Assembly (NCBI RefSeq): GCF_014203095.1
Contig: NZ_JACHIG010000003.1
Coordinates: forward strand, 124,001-188,000
Direction: 5' to 3'
DNA length: 64,000 nt
Source of the DNA: Prosthecobacter vanneervenii
GTDB lineage: Bacteria > Verrucomicrobiota > Verrucomicrobiia > Verrucomicrobiales > Verrucomicrobiaceae
In this document: positions 19,824 to 28,975 of the stretch, piece after piece
How the letters are laid out: each line of letters opens with the position of its first letter
Position numbering within the stretch: position 1 is the first letter of the stretch
The notes under the pieces: generated by a model
What the model was told of the DNA's origin: nothing
What the model saw: only the letters and a program-made list of their open reading frames with translations
Database searches by the model: none
Position numbers and translations under genes: made by a program

Positions 19824-20744
19824 GTGAACCGGGAAACAGCGCAGAACGACAACGACGCCAGGCTCACGCGCATCCTCAAGCGCGTGAGACGGATCGAGCT
19901 GCTGACGCGCGGCATGGTCAAGGAGATGCTGGGCGGGCAATACCACTCCCGCTTCAAAGGGCAGGGCATTGAGTTTGATGATTTCCGTGAGTACCAGCCG
20001 GGGGACGATGTGCGCTTCATCGACTGGAACGTGACGGCGCGCATGAACGACCCGTTTGTGCGCAAGTACGTGGAGGAACGTGAGCTGACGGTGATGCTGT
20101 GCGTGGATGTAAGCAGCTCCGGCGACTATGGCAGCCAGGAGGACACGAAGCGCGAGCGCGCCGCAGAGATCGCGGCGGTGTTTGCCTTCAGCGCCATCCA
20201 GAACCAGGACAAGGTAGGTTTAACGCTTTTCTCCGAAGGGGTGGAGCATTACCTCCCCGCACGCAAAGGCGGGCCGCATGCCATGCGCATCCTGCGTGAC
20301 ATCCTGAACAACGAGCCTGAAAAGCGGGGCACCGACATCAAGGTGGCGTTGGATCTGGCTCTGGAAAGAATTGCCCACCGGGCGCTGATCATCCTGGTGT
20401 CCGACTTCATCACAGCAGACAGCTCCTGGGAGAAAAGCCTGCGCGCAGTCGCCGCCAAACACGACGTAGTGGCGGCACAAATTCTGGACCCCCGAGAGAT
20501 TACCCTGCCGAACGCCGGGAGAGTCTGCCTGGAAGACCCTGAAACGGGAGAGCAGTTTTTGGTCAACACGTCGAACCCGGGTGTTCGTGAACTGTATGAG
20601 CAGCGGGTGAATGAACGGCAGAACGCCCTGGTGCACCTGCTGCGCCGCTGCGGGGTGGAGCGCATCACGGTGAGGACTGACGAAGACTACGTGCCTGCGC
20701 TCAAGGCATACTTTCGTTCTCGTCGAAGGAGGAAACGCGGATGA
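19824..20744 (+). CDS. DUF58 domain protein (vWA-like, MoxR partner)
   Basis: A 306-residue protein of the DUF58 family, starting at a GTG 13 bases after the moxR stop. The hallmark block REYQPGDDVRFIDWNVTARM (55-74) is followed by a von Willebrand A-like fold with an intact MIDAS motif DxSxS (Asp95, Ser97, Ser99) and a later ILVSDFIT strand. DUF58 proteins usually follow moxR and are thought to be ATPase clients or adaptors, with a metal-dependent adhesion site. The GTG start is chosen because the residues after it (KRVRRIELLTRGMVKEMLGG) match the normal family N-terminus. The 3' end overlaps the next gene by ATGA. Confidence 0.92.
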   Translation: MNRETAQNDNDARLTRILKRVRRIELLTRGMVKEMLGGQYHSRFKGQGIEFDDFREYQPGDDVRFIDWNVTARMNDPFVRKYVEERELTVMLCVDVSSSGDYGSQEDTKRERAAEIAAVFAFSAIQNQDKVGLTLFSEGVEHYLPARKGGPHAMRILRDILNNEPEKRGTDIKVALDLALERIAHRALIILVSDFITADSSWEKSLRAVAAKHDVVAAQILDPREITLPNAGRVCLEDPETGEQFLVNTSNPGVRELYEQRVNERQNALVHLLRRCGVERITVRTDEDYVPALKAYFRSRRRRKRG

Positions 20745-21301
20745 ACATCGCCTCCCTCTCCGCATCTTTTTTCCTGGCTCAATTTTCAGGCCCACCGCCG
20801 CTGCCGCACCCGGAGCTGCCTGCGCCCGATGGAGTGAGTCTTCCTCCGCCGTGGTGGTTGCCCTGGCTGGCGGTGCTGGTTCTGGCAATGCTGATTGCGC
20901 TGGTGGTATGGCTGCTGGTGAGGCCAAAGCAGACGCCAGCCCCGCCGCTGCGCCAGCCCTGGACCTCCGCCTTTCGTGCCTTGAGCGATCTCCGGACCCG
21001 AACGCAAACCGTGCCACCGGCGGAAATGAGCCACCGGATCTCACAGATCCTGCGCAGATACCTGCAGGAGCGCTACTCCGTCCCGGCACCAGCCCGTACC
21101 ACACGTGAGATTTTCGATGCCAAAGCAGAGCGCCAGCCCGGCTTGCCGCTGACACGTGCGCAGGGACTATGGATTGAACGATTTGAGCCTGTTGCACGCT
21201 TGTGTGACGACATGTCCTTCATGCCCGCGCCGCGCACTGAAGAGGAGTCTTTAATGCTGATCGACCAAGCTCTCGCACGTTTGCAGGAGGAGAAGCTATG
21301 A
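20741..21301 (+). CDS. DUF4381-like single-pass membrane protein of the Bat operon
   Basis: A 186-residue protein with a short Pro-rich extracytoplasmic N-terminus, one strong transmembrane helix (about 41-62) and a cytoplasmic helical domain containing LRRYLQERY (about 105-113) and an acidic C-terminus. Size, topology and position between the DUF58 and BatA genes fit DUF4381, a family of unknown biochemical role found in MoxR/Bat operons. A good Shine-Dalgarno sequence (AAGGAGGAAA) precedes the ATG, which overlaps the upstream stop codon (ATGA). The next gene overlaps its own stop in the same way, so the four genes are translationally coupled. Confidence 0.8.
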   Translation: MNIASLSASFFLAQFSGPPPLPHPELPAPDGVSLPPPWWLPWLAVLVLAMLIALVVWLLVRPKQTPAPPLRQPWTSAFRALSDLRTRTQTVPPAEMSHRISQILRRYLQERYSVPAPARTTREIFDAKAERQPGLPLTRAQGLWIERFEPVARLCDDMSFMPAPRTEEESLMLIDQALARLQEEKL

Positions 21302-22326
21302 TGATCCCCGGCCTATCTGGATTTCAAATCCTGCACCCCCTGTGGCTGGTGCTGCTGCCCCTGGTGCCGCTGCTGGGAATGCTGCGCGGAGCACGTGGAA
21401 AACGGGCCGCGATCCAATTTCCCACTGCCGCGCTGCTCAAAGACCTGGGCACACCTGCTCGAAGCCGGGTCGGCGGCTTTGTCGTCGGGCTCATTTTGAT
21501 CAGCCTGACGTTTGGCATTCTGGCACTGTCACGACCGCAGAAGGTTCTGTCCTACGATGAAGAAAAGGCGGAAGGCATCTCCATCATGCTGACGGTGGAC
21601 GTGTCTCTCTCGATGCTGATCGAGGATTTCTACATCGGTGGACAGCCGGTGAACCGACTGACCGCCGCGAAGCGCGTGATGGCTGACTTCATCAAAGGCC
21701 GCCGCAGCGACAAGATCGGGATCGTGGCCTTTGCAGGGGAAACCTACCTGCCCTGCCCGCTGACGATGGACCGGGACTGGCTGATCAATAACCTGGACCG
21801 TGTGCAAACCCAGCGCGTGGGGGACGGCACCGCGATCGGCTCCGGCATCGCGTCAGCGGCCAACCGCATGCGACGCGAGAAAACACCCAGCAAGGTGATT
21901 GTGCTGCTGACAGACGGCGCCAACAACTCCGGCCGTCTGAGCCCGCAGGACGCAGCCAAGCTGGCAGCCACACTGGGCATCAAGATCTACACGATAGCGA
22001 TCGGCACACCGGGCATCCATAGCATTCCCGACCCTAAGCGCGGCACATTTACACCAGTGGGGCAGCAGTTGTTTGATGAAGGCACGCTCAAAGAGGTGGC
22101 CGCCATCGGCAGCGGGCAGTTTTACATGGCGCAGAACCTGAGCTCCCTGAGCGATGTGTTTGCCACGATCGACAAACTCGAAAAAACCAAGATTGAACAC
22201 CATAAAATCGTCGAGACTGAAGAGCTGTTTCCCTGGCCGCTGGCGGTATGCGCCACCGCCTTGTTTCTGGCGCTGCTGCTGTCTCTGACCGTGCTGCACT
22301 CGGCCCCGGAACCAGTCGCCACCTGA
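21298..22326 (+). CDS. BatA-like membrane protein with von Willebrand A domain
   Basis: A 342-residue protein with two N-terminal hydrophobic segments (about 12-30 and 59-78), a periplasmic vWA domain (about 94-300) and a C-terminal transmembrane helix (about 315-338). The MIDAS motif DVSLS (Asp101, Ser103, Ser105) is intact, with supporting GIVAFAGETY and VIVLLTDGANNSG strands. This is the BatA architecture, linked to oxygen tolerance in Bacteroides and Leptospira; the molecular role is still unclear. A strong Shine-Dalgarno (GGAGGAGAA) precedes the start, and the ATG overlaps the upstream TGA. An in-frame ATG immediately follows (ATGATG), so either could be used. Confidence 0.92.
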   Translation: MMIPGLSGFQILHPLWLVLLPLVPLLGMLRGARGKRAAIQFPTAALLKDLGTPARSRVGGFVVGLILISLTFGILALSRPQKVLSYDEEKAEGISIMLTVDVSLSMLIEDFYIGGQPVNRLTAAKRVMADFIKGRRSDKIGIVAFAGETYLPCPLTMDRDWLINNLDRVQTQRVGDGTAIGSGIASAANRMRREKTPSKVIVLLTDGANNSGRLSPQDAAKLAATLGIKIYTIAIGTPGIHSIPDPKRGTFTPVGQQLFDEGTLKEVAAIGSGQFYMAQNLSSLSDVFATIDKLEKTKIEHHKIVETEELFPWPLAVCATALFLALLLSLTVLHSAPEPVAT

Positions 22327-22331
22327 TCGTC

Positions 22332-24338
22332 ATGTCCTTTGCCCATCAACATCTGCTGTGGTTTCTGCTGATCGTGCCTGCGCTCGTGGGGCTGAAGCTG
22401 CTGGTGGATGCGCACGGCTCCAAGGCGGAGCGGCTTTTCACCGCAGAGCGCCTCCGTCCGGCACTCGTCGTGGGCCGCTCTCGCTGGCGCTCTTGGCTGG
22501 TTTATGTGCTTTATATTCTGGCCATGGCGTGCCTGATCCTGGCCGTGGCGCAGCCGCGCTGGGGGGATGAGAAGCTGGAGATCCCAGACAAAGGGCGCAA
22601 TGTCTTCATCGCGATCGACACCTCACGCTCGATGCTGGCGCGTGATGTGCCGCCAGACCGGCTCACGCGGGCGCGGCTGGCAGCGCATGACCTGGTCATG
22701 GAGCTGGGAGGAGAGCGCATTGGCCTGCTGGCCTTTGCCGGCCGAGCCTACCTTCAGGCACCGCTGACAACGGACCATGACGCCATTATCGAGAGCCTGC
22801 TAGCTTTTGACCATACCATCATTGAATGGGGTGGCAGCAATCTGGCCGACCTGCTGGATGTGACGCTGCGAGCAGTCAAAACCCTGCCGAAGAGCAACTA
22901 TGCACTCGTCATTTTCAGCGACGGTGGAGATGCCGACGCGAACCTCGTCCCCTACATCCAGCGGCTCACGGCGGCGGGCGTCATCGTTGTGACTGTGGGG
23001 GTCGGCACTGAGAACGGCACGCTGATCCCAAACCCCGAAGTGGATGGCGACTACATCCGGGATGAGGCAGGAAATGTGGTGCGCTCCCAGCTGCAAAGCG
23101 GAGTGCTGCAGCAGCTGGCCACATCCACCGGTGGACGCTACCTCAAACTGGACACACAGCCGCTGAGCCGCCACTCGATTCAGCCGGTGCTGGACCGCCT
23201 GACCGAGCAGCAGTCCGCGAACCGGCAGACTTCGAGGCCGATTGAGCGCTTTGCCTGGCCCCTGGGACTTGGTATATTCCTGCTTATGCTAGCCTGGATC
23301 ATCAGCGCTCTACCCCGCCCTGCCGCACGTCCGGTCGTGCTGGGCATGGCGATCGTCGCATTGACGTCTCCATCTTCTGTGGAGGCAGCAGGACCATCCG
23401 ATCTGCTGGCTTATTTTTTCCAGTCCAGCGGACCCAGCCCCGAGGAGGCCAAGCTGGCACTGGAAAAAGGCGATCTGAAAAGGGCCCGGGAACTCTACAA
23501 CAGGCTGCTGGAGCGAGAGGACTTTTCCCCGCATGACCGCGAAGAGCTGCTGTATGGGCTGGCTACGACGGAGCACGATCTGACAAACTACGACGGCAGC
23601 GTCAAAAACTTCAGCGAGGTGCTGCATACAGAAGACAAGTCCCTGCGTGCACGTGCCCACCGCGGCCTGGGACACAGCCTTTATGACCAAGGCGTACGCG
23701 GCCTGCAGCAGCAGCCGAAGATCACCGTCCAGCGCTGGACCGATGCCCTGCGGCATCTCGATGCCGCTCTGGAAATAGACCCTGGAAACAAGGAGCTGAA
23801 GGAGAACCGTGACCATGTCAGCAAGATGCTGGCCCAGCTGAAGCAGGTGATGAAGCAGATGGAAGAACAACAGCAGGGCCAGAAGGGCAAAAAAGGCCAG
23901 AAGGGGCAAAAAGGCGAAAAAGGCCAGGGCCAGGAAGGGGATGAAGGAGACGAGGGAGAGTCCGGCGATCAAGGAAGCGACCCCAACGGCCAAAACCAGC
24001 CCAAGGAGCCCAAAGATGGCAAAGGTGAAAAGAAGGAAGCTGACGACGGCATTGGCGGCAAGGATGCCAAAGAACTGCCCGAAGGACGTCTGCAGGCCGC
24101 AGGTGGCAACCAGGAAGAAAAAGAAGTTCAGCAGGGCAAGGACGGCCAGAAGCCTGGCGGTGAAGAGGGTGAACAGAAAAACCCAAAAGACAAAAAGGCC
24201 ACGGACAACCAACGCAATCCGCGCACCGGCTTCACCCCCGGTGAAGCCGAGGGCATCATCCGGCAGTACATGGATGAAATCACCGCTCCGCTGACCAACC
24301 GCTACCACACTCCTCCCGCGAACAAAAAAGACTGGTAA
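22332..24338 (+). CDS. BatB-BatC fusion: vWA domain, TPR repeats and low-complexity tail
   Basis: A 668-residue protein. Residues 1-326 are BatB-like: two N-terminal transmembrane helices (about 8-24 and 56-74), a vWA domain with MIDAS DTSRS (Asp96, Ser98, Ser100) and LLAFAGRAYLQAPLT, and a third helix at 304-326. A second hydrophobic stretch (about 330-350, ending SVEAAG) looks like a former signal peptide. BatC-like TPR repeats follow (about 355-505), then a Gly/Lys/Gln/Glu-rich region (512-630) and a conserved end NPRTGFTPGEAEGIIRQYMD. BatB and BatC are usually separate genes. The frame is open 28 codons upstream, but the ATG at 22332, 5 bases after batA, is the natural start. Confidence 0.9.
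   Translation: MSFAHQHLLWFLLIVPALVGLKLLVDAHGSKAERLFTAERLRPALVVGRSRWRSWLVYVLYILAMACLILAVAQPRWGDEKLEIPDKGRNVFIAIDTSRSMLARDVPPDRLTRARLAAHDLVMELGGERIGLLAFAGRAYLQAPLTTDHDAIIESLLAFDHTIIEWGGSNLADLLDVTLRAVKTLPKSNYALVIFSDGGDADANLVPYIQRLTAAGVIVVTVGVGTENGTLIPNPEVDGDYIRDEAGNVVRSQLQSGVLQQLATSTGGRYLKLDTQPLSRHSIQPVLDRLTEQQSANRQTSRPIERFAWPLGLGIFLLMLAWIISALPRPAARPVVLGMAIVALTSPSSVEAAGPSDLLAYFFQSSGPSPEEAKLALEKGDLKRARELYNRLLEREDFSPHDREELLYGLATTEHDLTNYDGSVKNFSEVLHTEDKSLRARAHRGLGHSLYDQGVRGLQQQPKITVQRWTDALRHLDAALEIDPGNKELKENRDHVSKMLAQLKQVMKQMEEQQQGQKGKKGQKGQKGEKGQGQEGDEGDEGESGDQGSDPNGQNQPKEPKDGKGEKKEADDGIGGKDAKELPEGRLQAAGGNQEEKEVQQGKDGQKPGGEEGEQKNPKDKKATDNQRNPRTGFTPGEAEGIIRQYMDEITAPLTNRYHTPPANKKDW
23871..23985 (+). 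repeat. Collagen-like Gly-X-Y stretch in the BatBC protein
   Basis: The codons here place glycine at every third residue for about a dozen triplets (GQK, GKK, GQK, GEK, then after a one-residue slip GDE, GDE, GES, GDQ). The region is highly charged, lysine-rich at first and acidic later. It may be a flexible or collagen-like spacer after the TPR domain. Tandem codon similarity suggests growth by slippage. Confidence 0.6.
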
Positions 24339-24379
24339 GCCGCACAAGCCGGCAGTGACGAACGAAATCCCACGACTGA

Positions 24380-26995
24380 ATGATTCACAGCCCACATCTT
24401 CCGCCAGCATCCGAACGCTCCGCTCTCAAGGCCGGCATCGTGAAACCCAGCCTCTGGAGATGCATTCGTCATTCCAGCCGCCTGACTGTGCTGCTGCTTC
24501 TGCCTTTCATCACTTCCCAAGCTGCAGCGGCAACAGTGCGCGCCTATCTGCAGCCCGACCATGCGCAGACCGGCCAAGTGGTGAACTATGTCGTCACCGT
24601 TCAAAACGGCACGGTGCAAAGCGTGCCACAGCTGCGCCTGCCGGTGCAGATCGGCATGACCTCCGCCGTCTCGACTGCGCAAAACATCGAGATCCGCGGT
24701 GCGCAGCAGATCATCTCCACCCAGCTCTCCTGGGGAGTGGCGGCGAATGAGCCCGGAGAATTTGTCATCCCGCCGCAGGAAATTCAGGTGAACGGAGAGA
24801 TCCTCAAGACCAATGAAGTGCGCCTGATTGTCAGCGAGTCGCCCACTGCAGGACCTGCGGCAGGTGAGGACACCAGCGTGCCGCTGCTTCAAATCGAGGT
24901 GGGTAAAACCGAGGTGTACCAGGGCGAGGTGGTGCCGATCACCGCGAGTCTTTTTGTGCCCCGCAATCGAGTGATGCTTAGGCGGGTGGGGCTGATCGAA
25001 GTGGCCAAGAATGACTTTGCCGTGGCCCGCTTCCCCCAGCAGGCGGATCAGACGATGCAGCGGGTCAACGACATCGACTACATGGTGGTCACCTACCGGA
25101 GCACCCTTTCCGCCCTGCATGCAGGAGACTTCAAAGTGGGACCGGCCTCATGCGAGTTGCTTTTCGAGGTCTATGATGAAAGCGCGCAGCGGCAGATGCG
25201 CGGCGGCCTGCCCTTTGGCCTCATCATGGGGGGTGCTGAAACACGCAAGCAGGTGGTCAAGAGCCAGGATGTCAAAATCAAGGTGCTGCCGCTGCCCACA
25301 GATGGGAAGCCTGCCAACTACAGCGGCGCCGTAGGAGACTTCAGCATCAGCGCCACCGCCACGCCGAACGAGCTAAGTGTCGGTGATCCGCTGGCGGTGG
25401 ACATCACGATTGATGGGGCTGGCAACTTTGACGCGCTGAATCCGCCTAGCCTGACGCCACCTGACGGCTGGAAAGCCTACCCGCCGAGACGTTACAACGT
25501 GGACGGCCCGATCGACCCGAATCTGGCGCCCTCAGCCCAGCGCCGGATCGGCTACTCCATGGTGTTTGTGCCTGAGAAAGTGCATGCGGAACTGCCACCT
25601 TTTGAGCTCAGCTACTTCAGTCCGACGCAGAAAAAATACATCTCGGCGCGCACGTCGCCGATCGCCTTGCGTATCAAGCCTGGCGCGGTGGCGGCCACAA
25701 CGAACGCAGCAGCGGATGGAGGCCCCGCTACAGCCCCCAAACCGCCGGCGGTGCTGCAGCCCAAGCCACAGATCAGCGACATCCTCATGAGTGTACCGGC
25801 CAAGTCACGCTGGCTTAGCCCTGCGGTGAATGCCAACGCGGCTCTGACCGGCAGCACACGCTTCTGGGCCATTCAATCCATCCCAGCCGCCATCATCCTA
25901 TTGGCATCCTTGGTGACCTGGATGCGCCGTCGGAGCGCGCAATCGACGAAAGGACAGCGCGGAGAGCTGCAACTGCTATGGCGAGGCTTGGAAGAGCGTG
26001 AGATTTCCGACCGTGAATTCCTGCACCGTGCGGCTCATTTCATCCACCGCAGCCAGCCGGGCGAGGTCAAAGATGAAGCACTGCGCCAGATCGTTCAGCA
26101 GTATGAGACTCTGAGCTTTACCGCAGCCCCGTCATCTGAAGTGCAGCTTGGCAGTGCAGAACGCAGCCGCATTCTGTCTCTTTTGTCTCCGCTGCTAAAG
26201 CGCGCCTCTCTCATCATCATGGCGCTTGCCACTCTATCCCTCAACGCAGTTGCGGCAGACGCCTCCCCGGACGCGGTGTACCAGCAGGCCCGCGAAGCTC
26301 TGGAGAAGGGCAAATACACCCAGGCTCAATACCTTGCGGAATCCCTCACCAAACAGAATCCGCCCGCCCTGAGCGCCGAGGTTTTCACCATCATAGGCCA
26401 TGCGCGCTATCGGCAGGAAGATCTGGGCAGAGCAGCACTCTGGTACCAACGAGCGCAGCTTCTGGAGCCCTTGAACCCTGAGCTGCTGCAAAACCTACTG
26501 CATCTGGATGAAAAGCTGCGTTTCTTCCGCTTTGGAGAAAACTCGGTGCTGACTTTCATCAGCCTGCTGCTGAGTCAAAACACCTGGATCATCATCGCGT
26601 CCGCCTGCGCGTGGCTTGTTGTTCTGGCCCTTATAAGCTGGATCCTGTCTCCCACGCGGAAGACCAGTCATGGAGTGCTGGTGCTGATTTTCACCGTGCT
26701 TGGACTGCTTATTGCCGCTCCAGCAGCCGGTCTTGCCGCCATCCGGCCTGCACCGAGTGAACGTGTGAAGGACATCATGGTCGTGACCGCGCGCGAGGTG
26801 AATGCCTACACGGCTGCAACCGTCACTTCAGGCAATGTCATCTCCCTGCCCCCCGGCAGCCAGATCCGGCTGCTGGAGAAGCGTGGAGCCTGGAGCTATG
26901 TGGAGATCCCCAGCAGCCCGCAGTCTGTGCGAGGCTGGGTGGAATCTGCCACCTACACCCCTTTGTGGCCCTGGGATCAGAGGCTCGTGCCGTAG
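24380..26995 (+). CDS. BatD-BatE fusion: oxygen-tolerance domain, TPR and SH3-like domain
   Basis: An 871-residue exported membrane protein. After a signal peptide (about 30-51) come BatD-type beta domains (52-485), including YQGEVVPITASLFV and the VGDPLAVDITIDGAGN block. A transmembrane helix lies at about 494-515 and a cytoplasmic helical segment follows. A second hydrophobic segment at about 608-622 (ending AVAADASPD) reads like an internal signal peptide. TPR repeats (625-715), two more helices (734-755, 762-790) and a bacterial SH3-like domain (795-871, with VSLPPGSQ-type strand and GAWSYVEIP) complete it; TPR plus SH3 is the BatE layout. It closes the moxR-bat operon. A GTG at 24440 would give a shorter, more typical signal peptide. 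Confidence 0.86.
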   Translation: MIHSPHLPPASERSALKAGIVKPSLWRCIRHSSRLTVLLLLPFITSQAAAATVRAYLQPDHAQTGQVVNYVVTVQNGTVQSVPQLRLPVQIGMTSAVSTAQNIEIRGAQQIISTQLSWGVAANEPGEFVIPPQEIQVNGEILKTNEVRLIVSESPTAGPAAGEDTSVPLLQIEVGKTEVYQGEVVPITASLFVPRNRVMLRRVGLIEVAKNDFAVARFPQQADQTMQRVNDIDYMVVTYRSTLSALHAGDFKVGPASCELLFEVYDESAQRQMRGGLPFGLIMGGAETRKQVVKSQDVKIKVLPLPTDGKPANYSGAVGDFSISATATPNELSVGDPLAVDITIDGAGNFDALNPPSLTPPDGWKAYPPRRYNVDGPIDPNLAPSAQRRIGYSMVFVPEKVHAELPPFELSYFSPTQKKYISARTSPIALRIKPGAVAATTNAAADGGPATAPKPPAVLQPKPQISDILMSVPAKSRWLSPAVNANAALTGSTRFWAIQSIPAAIILLASLVTWMRRRSAQSTKGQRGELQLLWRGLEEREISDREFLHRAAHFIHRSQPGEVKDEALRQIVQQYETLSFTAAPSSEVQLGSAERSRILSLLSPLLKRASLIIMALATLSLNAVAADASPDAVYQQAREALEKGKYTQAQYLAESLTKQNPPALSAEVFTIIGHARYRQEDLGRAALWYQRAQLLEPLNPELLQNLLHLDEKLRFFRFGENSVLTFISLLLSQNTWIIIASACAWLVVLALISWILSPTRKTSHGVLVLIFTVLGLLIAAPAAGLAAIRPAPSERVKDIMVVTAREVNAYTAATVTSGNVISLPPGSQIRLLEKRGAWSYVEIPSSPQSVRGWVESATYTPLWPWDQRLVP

Positions 26996-27020
26996 ACACC
27001 CGCATCAAGCACCGGGTGTC
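26995..27020. terminator. Hairpin between convergent batDE and ferritin genes
   Basis: A perfect 8-bp stem (26995-27002 GACACCCG with 27013-27020 CGGGTGTC) with a 10-base loop sits on the two convergent stop codons. It begins at the last base of the batDE stop and covers the last codons of the ferritin gene. There is no U-tract, so it may slow or shield 3' ends rather than terminate by itself. Confidence 0.4.
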
Positions 27021-27532
27021 ACATCCGGAGCACCACCAGCGCTTGGGCGGCTGCCGGCCTCGCGATCCAGAACGAGCAGGCTGGCAGTGTCATTGCCAGC
27101 GAGCTTGAGACGGTTGAGCATGTCTCCGACAGTCTTCTCCTCCTCCATTTGTTCATTGAGGAACCAGAGCAGGAGGTTCTTTGAGGCGTGGTCTTTGACC
27201 TGCTCGGCGACTTCGAAGAGGTCATTGATCTGCTGGGTGACACGCTGCTCCTGCTTGAGGCTGTGCTGGAAGACATCCAGCGGAGATTTGAAGTCCATCT
27301 TGGGCTTGGCAATGGGCTGCAATTCAACTTTGGCATCCCGGTCCACTAGATACTGGTAGAATTTCAGCGCGTGCATGGTCTCCTCGCGGCTCTGGGTAAA
27401 CATCCACTTGGCAAAGCCGGAGTAGGGGGTTTGCTCAAACCACGCCGCCATGGCGAGGTACACATAGCTGGAGGACATTTCGTTATTGATCTGCTCATTG
27501 AGCAGCTTGGTGAGTTTGGGGTTGAGTGTCAT
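27005..27532 (-). CDS. ftnA: Ferritin (bacterial non-haem, FtnA type)
   Basis: A 175-residue four-helix ferritin that oxidises Fe2+ at a ferroxidase centre and stores iron inside a 24-mer cage in the cytoplasm. The centre is intact when aligned with E. coli FtnA (offset one residue): Glu18 (NNEMSSSYVYL), Tyr25, Glu51 and His54 (SREETMHALKF), Glu95 (LKQEQRVTQQI), Gln128 and Glu131 (LNEQMEEEK). The C-terminal 20 residues after the last helix are Pro/Gly/Ala-rich and probably disordered. The open frame extends 19 codons upstream, but the ATG at 27532 (MTLNPKLTKLL) gives the family N-terminus. It stands alone, divergent from the MFS gene. Confidence 0.95.
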   Translation of the reverse strand: MTLNPKLTKLLNEQINNEMSSSYVYLAMAAWFEQTPYSGFAKWMFTQSREETMHALKFYQYLVDRDAKVELQPIAKPKMDFKSPLDVFQHSLKQEQRVTQQINDLFEVAEQVKDHASKNLLLWFLNEQMEEEKTVGDMLNRLKLAGNDTASLLVLDREAGSRPSAGGAPDVTPGA

Positions 27533-27696
27533 GGCAGGTAATGGGTTTGGGATTACGGAAATTGAAACAGCTGGGGCCAGCCAGCGCAAGACCGCTGCAA
27601 GGGTTTTTTTAAGAGTGGGGAAAAAGCCACAACAGGGTAAAAGGATGAATCACTTTCCTTTGCGTGAGGATACGCCACGATGAGAGGCCTCCCGCG

Positions 27697-28965
27697 ATGC
27701 CCACTGACGCCGCCGCTTCACCACACCAGCATCATCCGCATGTCGTGCGGCGGAATTTCATCTGCCACTGCCTGGAAGGAGGCCTGTACATGGGCGGAGT
27801 GGCGTTTCTCCAACCGGAGACAGTGATGCCAAAGATGGTGGAGCAGCTAGGAGGTGCCTCGGCCGTCATTGCCATCATGCCGGTGATCATTCCTGCGGCA
27901 TTTGCCCTGGCAGGTTTGTTTGTGTCCCCGCTGGTGGAGCGTCTCACGAAATTCAAACCCTGGGTCATGGGCTTTGGCATCCTGCAACGCCTGCCCTATC
28001 TCATTACTGGACTGCTGCTGTGGTTCTGGCAGGATGCGGGGCCGTGGCTGCTGCCTGTGGTGGTGCTGACGCCGGTTTTTTCTGGCTTGGTTGGCGGCGT
28101 GGGTGTGGTGGCGTGGATGGAAATGGTCACCCGCATGGTGCCGGAACGTGTGAGAGCGGCCGGCTGGGCGGCCCGCTACATCACACAAGCATGCATTGGC
28201 ATGGTGGCGGGAGGAGTGATCCAGCAAGTGCTAACGCACACCCCGGGGCAGCGGGGCTATGCAGTGCTGCATCTGACCACTTTTGTGTTTCTGCTGCTGT
28301 CATGGATAGCGCAGTCTTTTATGCGTGAACTGCCGGCCGCGCATCATTACCACCCCCATGAAGGCAGCTACTGGAGCTACCTGCGCAGCCTGCCGGGTCT
28401 GCTGAAGGGCCAGCCACATCTTCTCAAACTGATAGCGGCACGGTTTACCGGCACAGGATATCTGATCGTCGTCTCGTTTCTGACGCTGCACGCGCTGCAT
28501 ACCACGGGCAGACCCGAGGCGGATGAGGGGAGCTTTGTTTCTTTCCAAAACATCGGCACCATTCTGGGCAGCCTGCTGGCCGCGTGGCTGGGCTATCATA
28601 TGGGCGGGCGAGTGCTGCTGATCCTTTCCCGCATCGTCTGCATGGGGTTGTGTCTATGGGCCGGCACCACACATACCTTTGGAGGTTTTATGGCCGCCTA
28701 TTTTGTGCTGGGGTTTGGTCTGTTCCTAGACCGGGTGGGAGACCTGACTCTCACAGCGGAACTCTGCACACCCGAGAGGCGATCCACGCTGCAGGCGGTG
28801 CTCGGTTTTTGCAATGTGTGGTCTCTGATGCTGGCGACGAGCCTAGGCGGGCTTATCTATTCTTGGACAGGATCTTTCCACCTGGTGGCCAGTCTGGCGG
28901 CGGTGATGTCTGCACTTTCCATTCTCATCCTAAGCGGTATTCCAGAGCCACGAAAGAGCCGCTGA
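27697..28965 (+). CDS. MFS-type transporter
   Basis: A 422-residue integral membrane protein with about 12 hydrophobic segments. These include GLYMGGVAFLQPETVMPKMV in the first helix, a helix at about 50-72 (AVIAIMPVIIPAAFALAGLF), and LLLWFW, GLVGGVGVVAWMEM and LLAAWLGYHMGGRVLLIL segments. A hydrophilic His-rich loop lies between helices 6 and 7 (HHYHPHEGSY). The layout is that of a major facilitator superfamily permease; the substrate is unknown. A longer frame starts with GTG at 27664, but the ATG at 27697 is preferred. The His-rich N-terminus (HQHHPHVV) and central loop could bind metal, but they may be coincidental. It converges with the clpS-like gene, 10 bases apart. Confidence 0.82.
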   Translation: MPTDAAASPHQHHPHVVRRNFICHCLEGGLYMGGVAFLQPETVMPKMVEQLGGASAVIAIMPVIIPAAFALAGLFVSPLVERLTKFKPWVMGFGILQRLPYLITGLLLWFWQDAGPWLLPVVVLTPVFSGLVGGVGVVAWMEMVTRMVPERVRAAGWAARYITQACIGMVAGGVIQQVLTHTPGQRGYAVLHLTTFVFLLLSWIAQSFMRELPAAHHYHPHEGSYWSYLRSLPGLLKGQPHLLKLIAARFTGTGYLIVVSFLTLHALHTTGRPEADEGSFVSFQNIGTILGSLLAAWLGYHMGGRVLLILSRIVCMGLCLWAGTTHTFGGFMAAYFVLGFGLFLDRVGDLTLTAELCTPERRSTLQAVLGFCNVWSLMLATSLGGLIYSWTGSFHLVASLAAVMSALSILILSGIPEPRKSR

Positions 28966-28975
28966 AGCGACCTGG

